From Chloroflexi bacterium RBG_13_53_26 (GTDB lineage: Bacteria; Chloroflexota; Dehalococcoidia; UBA2247; RBG-13-53-26): a DNA stretch of 7,175 nucleotides. Positions 6,291 to 7,175 of this stretch are shown one piece after another. The first letter of the stretch is position 1; each line of letters starts with the position of its first letter. The stretch spans positions 1 to 7,175 of the forward strand of contig MGMW01000077.1 in the NCBI GenBank assembly GCA_001795035.1, written 5' to 3'. Made by a program: the position numbers and the translations under genes. Below the pieces are notes generated by a model. It was not told the DNA's origin, searched no databases, and worked only from the letters and a program-made list of their open reading frames with translations.

Positions 6291-7175
6291 GTGTCAAGAA
6301 AATATGACGTGGTCATCGTCGGTGGAGGGCCGGCAGGCATATTCGCCGCCCTGGAGCTGTCCAGATCCCCAGGATTGAAAGTTCTTCTCCTGGAGAAAGG
6401 CAAGGACCTGGACAATCGCAATTGCCTTGTCTCACACAAGGATATCAACTGCCTTTCGTGCGCCCCGTGCAACCTGGTCAGTGGATTTGGAGGAGCTGGA
6501 GCCTTCAGCGATGGCAAGATGACGCTCTCTCCACACGTGGGAGGACACCTCAAGGAATACCTGGGAGAGAAGGAAACGTGCGACCTTATCCGCCATGTGG
6601 ATAGTATCTATCTCCAATTCGGGGCAACCGACAAGCTATATGGCGTTGGCGAGGAAGTGGAGCAACTCTCTCGAAGGGCAAGCATGGCAGAACTGCGTCT
6701 CACTCCGGTGCCCATTCGACATCTGGGGACAGAACACTGTCGCGATATCATCAACGCAATGCAGAAATCGCTTTCCGCTAAGGTGGAGATTCAAGTAGAG
6801 AAGACAGGCTCTGCCATCTTGACCGACAATACTGCGGTGAAGGGAATCGAGACCGAGGACGGTGAACGACTGGAGTGCGACTACTTGATCCTTGCTCCGG
6901 GCCGAGAAGGAGCCGATTGGCTGGTTCAGGAAGCCGATAGATTGAAACTCACCCTGTACAACAATCCTGTTGACGTTGGCGTGAGGGTAGAGTTGCCCAG
7001 TGCAGTGCTGGAAGAGCTAACCGATATTCTCTACGAGCCGAAGTTGGAGTTCTTCACCCAGACTTTCGATGACCGCGTGAGAACCTTCTGTATGTGCCCT
7101 GGCGGCGAGGTAACCCTGGAGTCCACCGGGGGCAGCGATCCAGTGATCACCGTTAATGGACATAGCTACGCTCAC
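6291..7175 (+). CDS. COG2509-type FAD-dependent dehydrogenase (3' end cut by window edge)
   Basis: The first 295 codons of a flavoprotein; the family is usually about 450-490 residues, so the C-terminal third is missing. An N-terminal Rossmann FAD site VVIVGGGPAGIFAALEL (7-23) ends its second strand at LLLEKG (32-37). Next comes a cysteine cluster (C45, C54, C57, C60) and the family signature GFGGAGAFSDGKMTLSP (65-81). A second dinucleotide-contact strand is YLILAPGREG (198-207). NNPVDVGVRVELP (224-236), FDDRVRTFCMCPGGEV (259-274) and VNGHSYA (288-294) are also typical of this group. Substrate and partner are unknown. The GTG start is chosen because GGAGG (6281-6285) lies five bases upstream; in-frame GTG 6273 and TTG 6279 are alternatives that overlap or precede this site. 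No signal peptide or membrane segment is visible, so it is probably cytoplasmic. Confidence 0.88.
   Translation, partial: MSRKYDVVIVGGGPAGIFAALELSRSPGLKVLLLEKGKDLDNRNCLVSHKDINCLSCAPCNLVSGFGGAGAFSDGKMTLSPHVGGHLKEYLGEKETCDLIRHVDSIYLQFGATDKLYGVGEEVEQLSRRASMAELRLTPVPIRHLGTEHCRDIINAMQKSLSAKVEIQVEKTGSAILTDNTAVKGIETEDGERLECDYLILAPGREGADWLVQEADRLKLTLYNNPVDVGVRVELPSAVLEELTDILYEPKLEFFTQTFDDRVRTFCMCPGGEVTLESTGGSDPVITVNGHSYAH

Noticed and set aside
6134..6617. Minus-strand frames across the mogA start and flavoprotein N-terminus.
   Set aside because: They are antisense to the well-supported FAD-binding gene and show no family features.

Overview
This window looks like chromosomal DNA of a bacterium with mixed GC content. 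All but one of the genes are conserved housekeeping genes. Protein-level features suggest the Chloroflexota, possibly a Dehalococcoidia-like lineage: a long PriA with a leucine-rich motif V, a tRNA nucleotidyltransferase with a downstream HD domain, and a COG2509-type flavoprotein. This placement rests on recalled family resemblance, not a search, and is tentative. I see no mobile element, CRISPR array, rRNA, tRNA or prophage gene.

Layout. Six genes lie on the minus strand and one on the plus strand. Read in transcription order from about 6165 downward, a compact minus-strand operon encodes a MogA/MoaB-type molybdenum-cofactor protein, TrmD (tRNA m1G37 methyltransferase), ribosomal protein L19 (TTG start overlapping the trmD stop) and the primosomal helicase PriA. 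Spacings are 19 bp, a 4-bp overlap and 18 bp. After a gap of about 154 bp that holds a good sigma-70-type promoter, a second minus-strand unit encodes peptide deformylase and a CCA-adding-type tRNA nucleotidyltransferase. These two overlap by 4 bp (GTGA), and the second runs off the left edge of the window after 454 codons.

At the right end, the plus-strand gene starting at 6291 encodes a COG2509-type FAD-dependent dehydrogenase. It is divergent from mogA and is cut by the right edge after 295 codons. The 125-bp divergent region carries two near-perfect copies of a 15-bp direct repeat. They sit where the -35 elements of both predicted promoters would be.

Together, the minus-strand genes serve translation and genome maintenance: tRNA modification, the large ribosomal subunit, N-terminal deformylation, tRNA 3'-end synthesis and replication restart. 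MogA and the flavoprotein are the functional outliers. I found no clear new system. The points most worth a second look are the repeat-bearing divergent promoter region, mogA leading the trmD-rplS unit, the acidic tail on L19, the cysteine cluster in the flavoprotein, and a Cys-rich micro-ORF in the priA-def gap.
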